From contig OX637288.1 in assembly GCA_951799445.1 (NCBI GenBank), positions 48,685,288 to 48,749,287 on the forward strand: DNA of 64,000 nt. The letters run 5' to 3'. The notes under the pieces were generated by a model. That model did not search any database. It was not told the origin of the DNA and was given only the letters and a program-made list of their open reading frames with translations. Below are positions 8,622 through 20,025 of this stretch, one piece after another; position 1 is the stretch's first letter, and each line of letters starts with the position of its first letter. This DNA comes from Pseudisothecium myosuroides. Taxonomy: Eukaryota > Streptophyta > Bryopsida > Hypnales > Lembophyllaceae. The position numbers and the translations under genes are program-made.

Positions 8622-11600
8622 ATGGCAAACCCGCCAATAATGCAGGAGCCGAAGAAGTCGGCGAGGAGTAAGAGAATTAAGGGAGGCGGCGTGATCCTGG
8701 CAGTCATAGTAGTCATAATCGTCATCGCGGTGGTGATTTCTGTGGCGACGAAGAAAAAACATTCCAATGATAATGCAACATCCGGATTTAACAAAGATTT
8801 CAGCATCACGTGGGCCAAGAACCATACGCATGTCTCCAACCATGGGAAGAGGCTCGAACTCATCCTTGACAGTGCATCCGGTATGCAATCCGCACCTTCT
8901 TCGGTACCGAACTATTCTTAGACTTAAATATTAGGAACCAAAATTTATTTCTCTTGGACGGTGATAAAGTACTTAAACTACGATTTCACGACATTGGCAA
9001 CTTTTCGTGGTGGGCGACTTGATGGCACGAACACGGAAGGCTGACATTGCAATAATTTTGCAACGGTTTACGCAGAGATTTGCATTGGCCTAGTTTCGTC
9101 TTCAAGACTCTTGCAACAAATTTGCAACACTTTTGCAATGGTTAGCAATACAGTAGACCATATGCTAGTTTTAGCCAGTGCTGAACCGCTCCAAAACCAT
9201 TGCAAAATGCAAACTAATTGTTGATGTGTTGCAAACGCTACTTCCTGTTGTAGTGTGAAATCCTAGTTTTTAGAGCATCAATTTTGCGATTCAGTGTCAC
9301 GATTTTGGTGAATGACGAATCCTGCCATATACGGATATTGTCTTTTCTCCTACCGGTAATCGTTTCCTTGTCGCGACAGTAGACAACTCCGTTTCCCTTC
9401 AAAAACCAGTGGCCATAGAACGATATAAATGATCAAAGCCAGATATGCTTACATCTCTTTCTAGCTAGTGGGAGGTCAAGCTAAGCAAGTGTATGAACAG
9501 ATGAGTTGCTGTTGGTAATAGGAGTCAGTATGGGATCGGAGACGGGACCGGGGTCCTTTGTTACGGTTTAATTAGTGTGCTCTACCTTTTATTGTGAAAA
9601 TGCCCTCAGAGTGCTCCAGAAGAGCATGCAAAGTGCGGTCAAATTAATGTTGAAGAGTATAATTCCTGTATCATGTGCAGGTTCGGGATTTAAATCAAAC
9701 GACATGTTTCTATTTGGAAGTATTAAGATGGATCTCAAACTCGTTCCAGCAGACTCGGCAGGCACCGTCACTGCATACTATGTAAGTCATAACCCTATAT
9801 TGTCACTCTCATTTCCATACGGCATTATGGATTGGAAGACGGAGGATGATTCAGAGTTATAATTTGACTCTTTTTAACTTGATAGAGGTGTAAGTCTCCA
9901 AGATTTGACGGACTTGATCCACTTTGGAGGAGAGGATAATATCCTAGAACCGACTCTGGTCTAACAACGGACCCAGTGTATCATTCAGTTATCTAGTACT
10001 CCCTCCGTCCTGAACCAAGTGTCCGCAGTGCTGTTAAAAATCTTTTGATACCAATTTTGTTGATCATATTGTGAAGAGCATAAATTCAGAAGGGTAAATT
10101 TTTTATATCACTAGAATCAATGAAGAACATTACATGTGTTCATTTCAACCTAAATATAATTGGACAGAAGAAACCCTCCGTACGGTCTACTCAAAATAGC
10201 CTTTAAAAACATGAGGTCCAATTATATGAGGACACTTATTTCAGGACAAAGGGAGGATACGACACTCTTCTATTGTTTTCATCGTCACGTTGAGAGTTGG
10301 AAGATAGGAGGAGGGTCTATCTGAGTCAGAAATGTGTCCTCATGCTCTCAAAGAACCTTAGATCCGGACATAGAACTTCAAGATCTGACGGTCCCGATTT
10401 AGTCTGGAGGATCTAAGGTTATGTTTGATAACTGTCTTCGGCCTCTCCACCTTCTGCCGGTTATCTAGTACTTATCATTCCATTGCTTCTGTCTAAAGGC
10501 TCCTTGAATTAAGTGATCAATATGAAGCCTGAGAAAATTAGCCTATGCCTAGATGAATTACTCGGTCAGTATGGTTTTGAGCTTCTCCTAGGTAGTGTAG
10601 TTATAAATGGCGCATATTCTAATTTCTAAAAGCATCTCTTATCTAGGACTGGGTGAAATGAAAGGGATTGAAATGTGGAGTGCATTATCTACAATGATCT
10701 CTGATCAAGTAGGTACACTTAAAAGGGACGATTTATACACCTCCTACCTTATATCAAATAGTAGCCAATTAAGCTTGCTTAGTGTTGTTCATGAAGTCAT
10801 TTTCATAGTATTCTGCCAAGGTCTCAATTAATAATAATTATCATAAGCAAACTCGGACTTTCTTTTGGCCATGACCAACAGCTATCATCCACGACTTCAA
10901 ATCACGACGAACTGGACTTCGAGTTTTTAGGAAACTCTTCGGGGCAGCCTTACATTTTGCAGACCAATGTGTTTGCTAATGGCACCGGAGAACGGGAGCA
11001 GCGCATCTTTCTGTGGTTTGACCCCACAACTGATTACCACACCTATGGGGTTCTCTGGAACCGTCGGCAGATTGTGTATGTACACCTCCTCATTCCTTTC
11101 TTCTCTCAACTATCTTTAAGCATTTCCACATATGAAAAACTTGAGACTGATCTTTTAAGTGATACATCACCTACAAGAATCATTTTTTTCTGAGACCATG
11201 TTGTTGTCACCATTTTCTCTCGCAATTTGAAATGGGATGTTGTAGACCACTGTAAGTGACAATAGACAGACCATTTTTATACAATGATCGGTGCTGATAG
11301 ACATTTATTTACTGAAGTAATGCATTCACCACTTGCTAAACGTCGAACCCACGTCAGAAACAGAGTTGCTGTTAGTAGTAGGACATGAAATCAGGTCCCT
11401 GATATGTTTTACATCCTTCACCTTAAACAGGCTTAAGGTTACAAAGTTGTACAAAGTAACTTGAACTAGCTCAATATCAAGTTGTTTATCATCTCAAAGC
11501 ATGGACTAGATAGCCAGCAAGAGCAGCCAAGTCACTGGTTGAACTTTGTCAGCAATTTATGAAACTTTTCCTAATATCTTGGCAGCTCATGCCAGTTATT

Positions 11601-12489
11601 AGATATGCTCAGCATCGAAAACATTACGCTGCCTTATAACTCACCTAAAGATGTACAAAAGAGAGAAGTTATCAATACAGTCATTGACGAATTTGTGAGT
11701 TTTGATACATACTGACAAGTACTTCATTAACAAGAGCAATTAATCGGTTGTGGCATATAACACGAGCAGAGACATCCAATAGAATGCAGACACAGTGTTG
11801 ATGCTCAGGGCATTTTTCGAGTTTTACCAGCTATTTTCCCTTGAATTCCCATATAGGAACGATTTTTCAAGTACCAACTCCGGTTTTTTCCTCCATTTTT
11901 TTTCTCTGAATAGTAATTCTAAAGATTTTTTTCACCGGTTTTTTCCCAATGTTTTCAAATTGCAGCTGTTTTTTTCCCCAATTCCACCAGCTGATAATGG
12001 ACTAACTGGCGGTTCTCCCTGAACATTGATACAGAATTTTGATGTTTTCTATGCCCGTGCAGGTTCTTGGTGGACGACGTGCCCATCCGAGTTTTCACCA
12101 ACAACGAGGCCACGGGCATGGCGTATCCCAACCAGCAGCCCATGAGCATTTACTCCAGTCTTTGGAACGGGGACAAATGGGCCACGCAGGGGGGCCGAGT
12201 GAAGATCGATTGGACGCACGCCCCCTTCATCGCCTCCTACCAAAACTACCAACTGGATGCCTGTGTGGCCGTGGACGCCACCGCCTCGTGCGCCATGCCC
12301 TTCGCCAATCAATCGTGGGAGCAACCGGAGTACCAAACTCTCTCCACGGCCCAGCAAGAGAAACTGAAATGGGTGGAAGAAAATTACATGGTGTACAACT
12401 ACTGCACAGACGTGGAGCGCAACCCAACTGTTCCATTTGAGTGCACGAAGAACTCGGTGGGCTTTCTCGGGCTCGGCAGTCAACATTGA
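8622..12489 (+). CDS. XTH: Xyloglucan endotransglucosylase/hydrolase (GH16) with N-terminal membrane anchor
   Basis: Model: exons 8622-8880, 9681-9781, 10882-11075 and 12063-12489, giving 326 residues; phases agree at every junction and all introns are GT-AG. XTHs cut and rejoin xyloglucan chains in the cell wall. The GH16 active site [11 protein letters not shown] is at residues 128-138 with catalytic-type E130, D132 and E134, followed by the family's conserved N-glycosylation site (NSS). The C-terminal XET_C part has the usual paired cysteines (YC at 299 and FEC at 312). Oddly, the N-terminus is not a cleavable signal peptide of usual form: a Lys/Arg-rich segment (11-20) precedes a very hydrophobic stretch (24-43) and then KKK, which looks like a type II signal anchor. 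The ATG at 8622 was chosen because upstream in-frame sequence does not resemble coding. Introns are long (0.8-1.1 kb); one carries a MITE. Confidence 0.88.
9997..10259. mobile_element. Stowaway-like MITE inside an XTH intron
   Basis: The left end is TA followed by CTCCCTCCGTCC, the hallmark of Stowaway (Tc1/mariner) MITEs. The right end is GGACAAAGGGAGGA followed by TA, an imperfect inverted copy. Size is 263 bp including the TAs, typical of Stowaway, with AT-rich non-coding interior. It sits in the second intron of the XTH gene. Confidence 0.75.
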
Positions 12490-13597
12490 CAAGGGAATGA
12501 ATGCACGGGCATGACATCAGAAGTGGCACTTGAGTCATGCTGCAGAGATCCCAAACATGGGTGTCCATAATTATGAAGATGAATGGTACTACGATCGAAT
12601 TGAATTTGATATATATCGTTGAAACTTTGAAAGCTCCATTCCATTGGTTTAGGCATAATGCCTGAACTTTCAGTTATCAGAGGAGGAGCATTCTTATGCG
12701 GAGCTAAAACCTAGCTAGATCCAACTTTAAGGCTTTGGTGCAAATGATTCTTTCTGGAGTTATACAGGAATTTTTGTCTACGACTGGCGAATTTAGGGGC
12801 AGCTGCTATAAATAGCTCAGCTAAATTAGCAGGCTCGAGCACTATAGGGAGATAGACTTAGCTTGCGACTGTTGCACTGGTTTCCAAGTATCAGATACAA
12901 TATCTGATGGGCATCAAAGTGATTTATGCACATGATTGCAATCAATAAATGGTCATACATTTGTTCTCAAGAATTCAACTTAGCCTGAGGTTTTTGAAAG
13001 AGTGCGTAGTTTATTTGAGAATCCTCGACTGAGAGTTTGGCATTGCTTTGGCCTTGAAATCCCTGCCATGGTGAATTACAATTCAAGTTTTTTCCTGCAC
13101 ATTTACCTCTGCTCTGCACTTATTTTCTTCAGAGGTTTGTAGAAAACCGGTTAAGCTGGTAGGTTGTTTAGCTTAAGGTATGTGCACACTTGGACTTAGG
13201 AAGTGTTCTTTGCAGTGATGGTAGGTGATTGTTTTGGTGGGTGTTCAGACCAACGTTCTTTTGTAACTATCGAACCTACGTCGCTGCAGATCTGGCAAGG
13301 GTTATTAGAGCAGTGTTTATGAGACTTACTCATAACTCTCTAACATTGCAGGTTGATGTTGTGTAAGTTAGAATCATCCGATTTTGTAGATTCTTGAGCA
13401 CTATCTGCGGTGTTTCATAATGCAAGGAAATTTGGGCATATACATAACACTACCAAATCAATTTCAATGAACTACCTTACTTGCATCAAAAGGCATTCAT
13501 TATTTGCTTTACAACTTGAGAAGACAAGCTCTTTATATCCATATGGGGTGGTAGGAGGTAGAACAAAGAATGTGGGATATGTAATTTGGAATTAGTA
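12490..13597. other. XTH 3' flank and unassigned sequence
   Basis: The XTH 3' untranslated region must lie at the start of this stretch; an AATAAA at about 12942-12949 could serve as its poly(A) signal. No gene is seen in the remainder. Confidence 0.35.
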
Positions 13598-14038
13598 GGA
13601 GCTCAACCGCTCATAGTTAAGTCAAAAATAGAAATTGCATTAAAAATAGAATTTTAGACCTCATTTTGGCATATTAGAATAATTTTTTTCAAAAAACTTT
13701 GAACTAAGAAAAGGTGTGAAATCAAGTTAAATTTCATCTTCAAAAATCCGTTTGGCATTTCAAGCCTCCAATAAAAAGTTATGAACAAATTTCAGAATGG
13801 GGTTTGAAGGGACATTTTTTTTTACATTTTCAAACATCCTTTCTGAATTTTGTCCATAACTTTTTATTGGAGGCTTGAAATATCAAACGGATTTTTGGAG
13901 ATGAAATTTAACTTGATTTCACACCTTTTCGTAGTTCAAAGTTTTTTGAAAAAAGTTATTCTAACATGCCTAAATGAGGTCTGAAATTCTACTTTTAATG
14001 CAATTCCTGCGTTTTGACAATGAGTGGTCAAGCTCTCA
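13598..14038. mobile_element. Long fold-back element (about 440 bp hairpin)
   Basis: Two arms of about 205-210 bp are inverted copies at high identity: left arm 13598-13808 begins GGAGCTCAACCGCTCAT, right arm 13828-14038 ends ATGAGTGGTCAAGCTCTC, with a loop of about 20 nt near 13810-13827. Words such as CAAGCCTCCAATAAAAAGTTATG and their complements match almost without change. There is no coding frame. It is either a fold-back MITE or a young MIRNA/siRNA-producing hairpin. The outer words resemble no other element in the window. Confidence 0.75.
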
Positions 14039-15734
14039 TCTTCACCTTTATCCCATACCCTTTGAAGTTTCATGATGGAAAATGGATTTTCTTATAAAAA
14101 TGACGTCCCACCTTCCATGCCCACAATTATCAATGAAGCTTCCTCTTCACTATGCCATTAAATTCTATTCAAATGGAAAATGACTTTGGTATTGAAGCCT
14201 ACTTTATTCTCTATGATGTGGATGAGGACATTGGTGAGGAACATGTAACCTTTGTGAAGACTACTGAATGTAATGCCACAGGTCTGAATGACTCATAACT
14301 TAAGATGAACCTGATTATGTCGAACCAATCCCAAACCAACTTAAAATAAATATTTCCTTAAAACCTGCACCTCTCCATCTTTGTCAGAGGTATTACGATT
14401 TTATGACCGTTGTTATCAAACACGAAGTGTGCACATACCTTTAGGCTAAAATAGAAGTTCCAGCTAAGTAATGGCCTAATGGGAAATAAGAGAAGAGTTC
14501 AAATGCTGAAGGAATTCCTATCCAGAGCTTGATTGCTCGTCACTAAAAGCTGGGTTCTGATATACAGCACTCAATGCTCTTACCAAAATGTCCTCCATGT
14601 GGGGAGCTTTGAACTCATGGAGACAATCAAGCACAGTCAACTTCACACTGTTCTCTCTTCCAGTTTTGGAGGAAATGTCATTAGAAGCCTGAATGGCATG
14701 CGGGGGCAGAAGAGGAAGACAAGGAGGTTGACTACTTGGCTTATTCTGTTACAAGATCGCCAAGGTTTAGCACTTAGTCACGTACTGCACAAAAGTATTT
14801 TTTCAGGGCGTTCGCCTTGTCCATGTAATGTACACAATCATCACAATAAAATGCACTTGGAATTCAACAAGCATCAGCAAGTAGCTTGACTGAAAACGCT
14901 CTGAGAGTTAAGAACCTAGTTTAACCACGGAAAAACCAGGGGCTCGGAGGGTGCAAAAAAAACAGCTTGAAATGTAGGATGTTTGACCAATTTTTCTCCT
15001 CGTATGCAACAATTCAAGGATGAGCAAGCATGATGGCTAAAGGAGTACCACTTGCATAGTATGATAATGAAACTTTGATGTGAAACAAGAACCACTCAAA
15101 ATGAGCATGCTTGGATGCACAGTTGCTTGGATCAGAAAAATTTATCCTTAGACTCATGAACTTGATCAAGACAATTGTTACTCCTCATACATATTAATTG
15201 GTAACGATGTGAACGCATATTCCTTGTACACAATATTAGAAGTGTGAGACATGCATTCAGCACTGTCTCACACTCATGCCACTACCCATGTCCTTGTGGC
15301 ATAAATAGTAGTACTATCCCAATGACAGGGCTTCATTTTCATGGTTAACAAAACCTGAGTTACACTTCCTCTTCTCTTCCTCTGCAATAAGATGCAACTC
15401 TCAAACAAGAGTTGAACTCTGCACCAGGAGCACTGTTATTGATCAGAAGTTGGGGCACCCAAAACTGCTGCCCACTCAACAGCATACTTTAAAATTCCTA
15501 GACAATAGGTAAATAAGGATGAAGAGGATGTACACCACCTCAACATTTAATCAATTCTAAGACCTTAACCTAAAAAAACTGAATCCTGTTTTCATACTGT
15601 TTTCAAAACAGGATTTGAATGAAGCAGTCCGTCTTTGGTGCTTTGGAATCGTCTTCCATTTTCCAACAATAGCATGGAAAAATTATCACTTTTGTTGTTG
15701 AGCACGCTTCCTATTATTATAGGACATTCACCAG
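14039..15734. other. Unassigned intergenic sequence
   Basis: No recognised gene is present. A 118-codon frame at 14533-14889 has no family features. A short imperfect palindrome with AATCCTGTTTTCA and TGTTTTCAAAACAGGATT lies at 15582-15615. Confidence 0.35.
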
Positions 15735-16085
15735 TGACACTTCACCTTTCATAACTTTTGCATACAAGATCAGAATGACACATTCTTTGGTGCATCAGAA
15801 TCCATTTCATTTCGCAACAAGCACAACAAATTTAACCACTCAAATACCAGCATGAACTTAATATTCATAGTAACAATAGCAACAAATATGGGAGTCCCTA
15901 CCTTAGCTAGCTACGCCTCCCTGCACCATGAATTTCTAATAGCAAAACTTGGAACTTTTGTTTGAACATGTGCACACGAATTCCAAATGACTCATTCTTT
16001 AGTCAATTGGATTTCTCTTTCATTCCCTTCCCCCAACAAGAACATCAATAAATTTGGTTGATGAGTCTAATAATGGCAGCTAGCC
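15735..16085. repeat. Two copies of a dispersed repeat
   Basis: Two related segments, 15745-15815 and 15955-16085, share the order CATAACTTTTGCATA / CATTCTTTGGTGCAT / TTTCATT..CAACAAG, the second ending GAGTCTAATAATGG and then CAGTAGCAG. A third copy is at 34185-34330. Two copies close together upstream of the lipid-transfer gene's 3' end suggest a dispersed non-coding repeat. Confidence 0.45.
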
Positions 16086-16269
16086 TCAGTAGCAGCAAAA
16101 TGGGCAACATTGAGTTTCCCTACGTACCATCGCTATCCTCGCAGAAATTGCGAATCCTCGTCACGCGATACTGACAGACTTCGGATGGTTACACGAGTAT
16201 TGTAATTTCCTCCACCTGCAAGCTAGCAAGACGGCCATGGATCCATGCTACGTTGTCGAGGAGGTTCAG

Positions 16270-17709
16270 TTAACATTCAAAAATTGCAGAAGCCACAGCA
16301 ATGCCCCAGAAACTTGTTACCAAGAATGAGTACCAGCCGTGAGATCTAGCGGCGCTAGATGGCGCCGGCGCCACAGCCTCAGCGATAGGAGACTCCGCAA
16401 CTGGAGCGTCGCCAGCGTCCCCGCCAGCAGGAGAAACTCCAGGAGCTTCGCCAGATGCCGGCGACGACGGCAGCGGGGACGCCACGGGTTGTCCAAGCAG
16501 CGCCGGGCACTGGCTCACGTCCGCGGTGACCTTGCACACATCCGCCAGGCCGAGCGCGCGCGTGACGTTGATACCCGACGTCGCGGGGTCGCCGCTGCCC
16601 ACCGTTTGCAGCAGCTGGCACAAGCACACGGGCTTGTTAGTCACCACGCTCCCAAGAGACGTGCAGCATTCCACCGTGGGGGGCGTGGTGTCGTTCGCCA
16701 TCACGTACGCGAAGCAGGATTGCAGTAATGCGAATTCGTTGGAGCAGTCCACGGAGTCCCCCACAGGCCCTGGCGCGGGCGCAGGCTCTGGCACTGGCGC
16801 GTGAGCTGGAATGGGCGCGATCGGCGATGGGGGTTGCGTGGGTACCATGGTGGGCGCCATGGTGGGCGGTGACGCCAGGGGGCTGTTGAGCAATGTGGGG
16901 CACTTGGATGTGTCCCCATTGACGTGACACAAACCCGGAAGCTCCATGGCCAGCGTCGCGTTCACGCCGTATTGCGCGCTGTCGTTCACTTGCGCGAAAA
17001 GCTGGCAGATGCAAATGGGCTCCTTCGCTTGCGTGTTGGCCAGTGCGGTGCAGCACTCCTTCGGGGGTGCGCCTTTGCCGCCGTCGCCGCTGACGAAGCC
17101 CAAGCACGACGAAAGGTCGGAGAACGAGTTTGTGCAATCGTAGTCCTTGCCTGTCGGAGGCGCCGGCGCGGGCACGGGCGCTGGACGAGGAGGTGGGACT
17201 GGGGGATGCGGAGGAGGTGGAACTGGGGGATGCGTTGGTGGTGGGACTATTGGCGTTGGTGGTGGGACTACTGGACGAGGAGGTGGGACTACTGGCGCTG
17301 GCGTCGTCGCGGGTGCGGGTTGCGGCGCGAATCCGAGAAGCGCCGCGCACTTGTTGTAATCCACCGCCACTCTGCAGAGCGACGGAATCTCCGCGGCGCG
17401 CGTGACATTCCCTGGCGCCGTCGCGGGGTCGGCGAAGGCTTGTTGCAGCTGGCAAAGGCACTCCGGGTGGTTTTGCTTCGTGTTGGAGAAGGCGGTGCAG
17501 CAGGGAGACGAAGGGGGCCCGGAGGAATTGCTGTTCACAAAGTCGATGCACGGAGTCAAGTCGTTGAAGGAGACGCTGCAATCCGCCAGGGGAGGGGGCG
17601 CTGTCGCGGCGTTCACCACCACAGCACCGCAGAACAGCGCAAGCAATGCAAGCCATGGTCCCGCCATCGCCATGGCTCTCCGAGCCATCATTCTACAATC
17701 GATCGCCAC
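16270..17709 (-). CDS. GPI-anchored protein with three tandem lipid-transfer (LTP_2/LTPG) domains
   Basis: A single intronless frame of 479 residues. Residues about 15-35 form a signal peptide. Three eight-cysteine lipid-transfer domains follow at about 44-124, 189-277 and 320-400, each with the pattern C-C-CC-CxC-C-C (for example CCTAF..CLCQL in the first and CCTAL..CICQL in the second). Proline-rich, extensin-like linkers separate the domains; the first (about 127-186) is built of VPPP repeats. The C-terminal Ala/Pro/Ser-rich region ends in a hydrophobic tail that fits a GPI-attachment signal. LTPGs bind lipids at the cell surface and act in cuticle or wall assembly; they usually carry one domain, so three in one chain is unusual. 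The start ATG at 17709 gives a long n-region; in-frame ATGs at codons 7, 8, 13 and 15 are alternatives. The coding DNA is much more G+C-rich than its flanks. Confidence 0.85.
   Translation of the reverse strand: MAIDCRMMARRAMAMAGPWLALLALFCGAVVVNAATAPPPLADCSVSFNDLTPCIDFVNSNSSGPPSSPCCTAFSNTKQNHPECLCQLQQAFADPATAPGNVTRAAEIPSLCRVAVDYNKCAALLGFAPQPAPATTPAPVVPPPRPVVPPPTPIVPPPTHPPVPPPPHPPVPPPRPAPVPAPAPPTGKDYDCTNSFSDLSSCLGFVSGDGGKGAPPKECCTALANTQAKEPICICQLFAQVNDSAQYGVNATLAMELPGLCHVNGDTSKCPTLLNSPLASPPTMAPTMVPTQPPSPIAPIPAHAPVPEPAPAPGPVGDSVDCSNEFALLQSCFAYVMANDTTPPTVECCTSLGSVVTNKPVCLCQLLQTVGSGDPATSGINVTRALGLADVCKVTADVSQCPALLGQPVASPLPSSPASGEAPGVSPAGGDAGDAPVAESPIAEAVAPAPSSAARSHGWYSFLVTSFWGIAVASAIFEC
17160..17300 (-). 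repeat. In-frame minisatellite encoding the proline-rich linker
   Basis: The DNA contains repeated 15-24 bp units such as GGAGGTGGGACT and GGTGGTGGGACTA on the plus strand, encoding VPPP-type repeats on the minus strand. Such units can change copy number by slippage, so linker length may vary between strains. Confidence 0.6.
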
Positions 17710-18383
17710 TCTCTAGCTTTGTTCGCAATGTGAAACTCACGTACTACCTCCCTATCAACTACTTGCAGAGCAATGCATCCCGCAATGCATGCTCAGGTTT
17801 CAACGCTAGCTCCAGGGCTCCTCTCCATCGAAGAAAGGAGCCGAAAGTAATCGAAGTTGATAAAAGAAAATCTTCACCTGCGAAGCAACCTGCGGACTCC
17901 GTGCAAATGTTGCTTGCATGCAAATGTTAGTTCGACCTTCCGATGCTATGCATTCAACGCTTCTACCGGTATCAGCACCAAAACTTCACCAGTTCCCTCA
18001 ACTAAATTACGGTTCGTAGTAAAGGCGGCGGGAACATGGACTTAATTGGTTGCGTTGCACCCCATTAACTTAATGAAAACTGTCCCCTTCACTTCCGGGA
18101 CTACACAAGCCAACCGTACCTCTGCGCAATTGAGGATTATCCAGTGCGATACAGAAATTAATATATAAGTTACACTACTTCAGACCTACATTTCCAGCTC
18201 GCAATATAAATCAGTACTTTTGCTCACTTATCGTTAAATTTCTGGATGTACGTAGGCTTAATCAAGACCTGTACTCACTCTTTTCACACCTGTCTGTATT
18301 AACTTACATGCAGCTCTATGAGAGAAAATCTTTGCTCGGGCCGCCCGGCTGATCGATCTCAATATCTGCACCAAGAGACCAAT
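17710..18383. other. Upstream region of the lipid-transfer gene
   Basis: No gene is seen. This region should hold the promoter of the minus-strand lipid-transfer gene, but I could not identify a convincing TATA box within 150 bp of its start. Confidence 0.3.
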
Positions 18384-18571
18384 GTGCATACTGTATCTAC
18401 GCATTTTCCGGATTGTTTGTAAGGATTTAATCATAAGTGGTGTGCATCCTGTATCTACTATCTCATTTTCGGTATTAACTGTCAGGATTCAATTACAGGA
18501 TAGTGATGTGCATATACAGTATACTGTATCTACTCATGTTCGGGAATACAAGGATTTAATTAAAAGTGACG
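18384..18571 (+). repeat. Diverged tandem repeat, three units of about 58-66 bp
   Basis: Each unit begins GTGCATA/C, continues with CTGTATCTACT and CATTTTCGG-like words and ends AGGATTTAATTA..AGTG. Units start at 18384, 18442 and 18508. They are diverged, so the array is old. Confidence 0.55.
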
Positions 18572-19153
18572 CAGTTACAAGCTAGAAATACATGTAAATA
18601 CCAACCCAGTGACAGACAGTATAAAATTGAATTGATGTACATACAGTGTGAAAGGCGGGAGTACTACAGTAGCTCATAAGTTGGCACGGGAATCCGGGAC
18701 GTGAGCGCCATCGATCACAGGTGAACTGGTGAAGACGTGAAGTGCAATATGAAAGGGAAAGGGGTCTGATGACTCTGATCAGGGGAAGGTGAGCCAAATT
18801 AATGCAAGACGCAAACCGCTCAATGGAAGTGGCCAACTGGAGGGGGGAAGACGCTGCAGAAGTTAATGCTCCCTTCAAATGCCCCTCCCTGTCAACTCTT
18901 CTGGTGAAGAGCTGCGCCGTTGACAGAACCGTATCTCCTTCCACACACTTCTTTTAACTTAAGCTACTGCCCTTTCTCCTCTGCAGCTCTTGTCAGAAGG
19001 CAGGCAGTCTGTGTGTCAGTTGGTCAAACCTTGGCACAGCAGGGACTCGGGAATCGATTCTGAATGTTCTCTCAGAGACCATGCCTGGCTTGTAGGTGCA
19101 GTCAGGGCTTTTCTACAAGTTTTGAATAAGGTTTGTGCATCTGTAATCATCAC
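18572..19153. other. Unassigned intergenic sequence
   Basis: No gene is recognised. A minus-strand frame of about 120 codons at 18582-18944 lacks family features. Confidence 0.35.
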
Positions 19154-19548
19154 TAAGGTAGGAGGTTCTAAAAGCAAGCGGGCATTTAGAACCGCCATAT
19201 AGACTCACCTGAAATGGAAGTGAGGCAATCTTTAAATGGACCTTCTATAGTCATTGAATGGATCAATAAAAAAAAATTATTTATTGCAAGAGTCAATCAT
19301 TCTCTTTGCTTTCCCCATTTTTCTCTAAAAGTTGCATGTGAACGGTTTATGGAAGATCTAGGGTCATAAAGAGGGACCTATGACTCATCTTGTTTGAAAA
19401 TTCATAAGTAATTCAAAAATGCTTCAAAAAATACGAAACGACTTGGATTAGATTCCTGAAAAATGAGCTAAAAATAATCCCGTCCAAGAAACCACATGAA
19501 AAAGGCGGATCAGCCCTTAAGTGCTTGCTTTCAGAGCCTCCTACCTTA
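19154..19548. mobile_element. Complete MITE of the TA/AGGTAGGAGG family
   Basis: The element runs from AGGTAGGAGGTTCTAAAAG to CTTTCAGAGCCTCCTACCT with TA on each side. Its interior shares long words with 51064-51487 and 56485-56898 (for example TTATTTATTGCAAGAG and AAAATTCATAAGTAATTCAAA). It is non-coding. Confidence 0.75.
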
Positions 19549-19849
19549 CTCACAACTGAGCATCAGGGTTGTTTTTTCTGACACCATGGTGCCAAACTCT
19601 AGTGTTGTGGCACAACAACAATGGATTAAATTTGGAGAGACCAACCTCCATTTATTGCATGGTGTATTGCTACAGTGCAAAAGAAAACCCATGTTGAGCA
19701 TAGCAACTAATATTTAATGCAAATTATTGAATGCAAATTGTTTTGTTCTATTCTTTTGAAGAACTAAAAGTGAATTCCCAATTTCAAGCCACTTGCGGCT
19801 GGTGGATTTTGGTCCTCTTCCCTCGCAATGAAATTCCGTTTCATTTGTG

Positions 19850-19883
19850 TAAAAAAAAAGAAAAAAAAGAAAAAAGAAAAAAA
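19850..19883 (+). repeat. A/G low-complexity tract
   Basis: A run of A8-9 blocks separated by single G residues; a simple repeat with no evident function. Confidence 0.6.
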
Positions 19884-20025
19884 GTGAATTCCAACGTACT
19901 TTAACATTCATTATTTGGACATCATGTGAATAAGTTATGAACAGTCAAAGTATTGTTTCTACGTGTACCAAAGAACAACACTAGGCTCTTATAGATTTTT
20001 CATGTTTTGATTGTGTACATGCATT

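Noticed and set aside
12039..12568. Overlapping frames on both strands across the last XTH exon
   Set aside because: The XTH frame carries conserved family motifs and correct splice phase; the others have no recognised features.
16339..17733. Long open frames on the plus strand and in other frames opposite the lipid-transfer gene
   Set aside because: They are G+C-driven shadows: rich in Arg and low-complexity, with no domain, whereas the minus frame has signal peptide, ordered cysteines and GPI tail.
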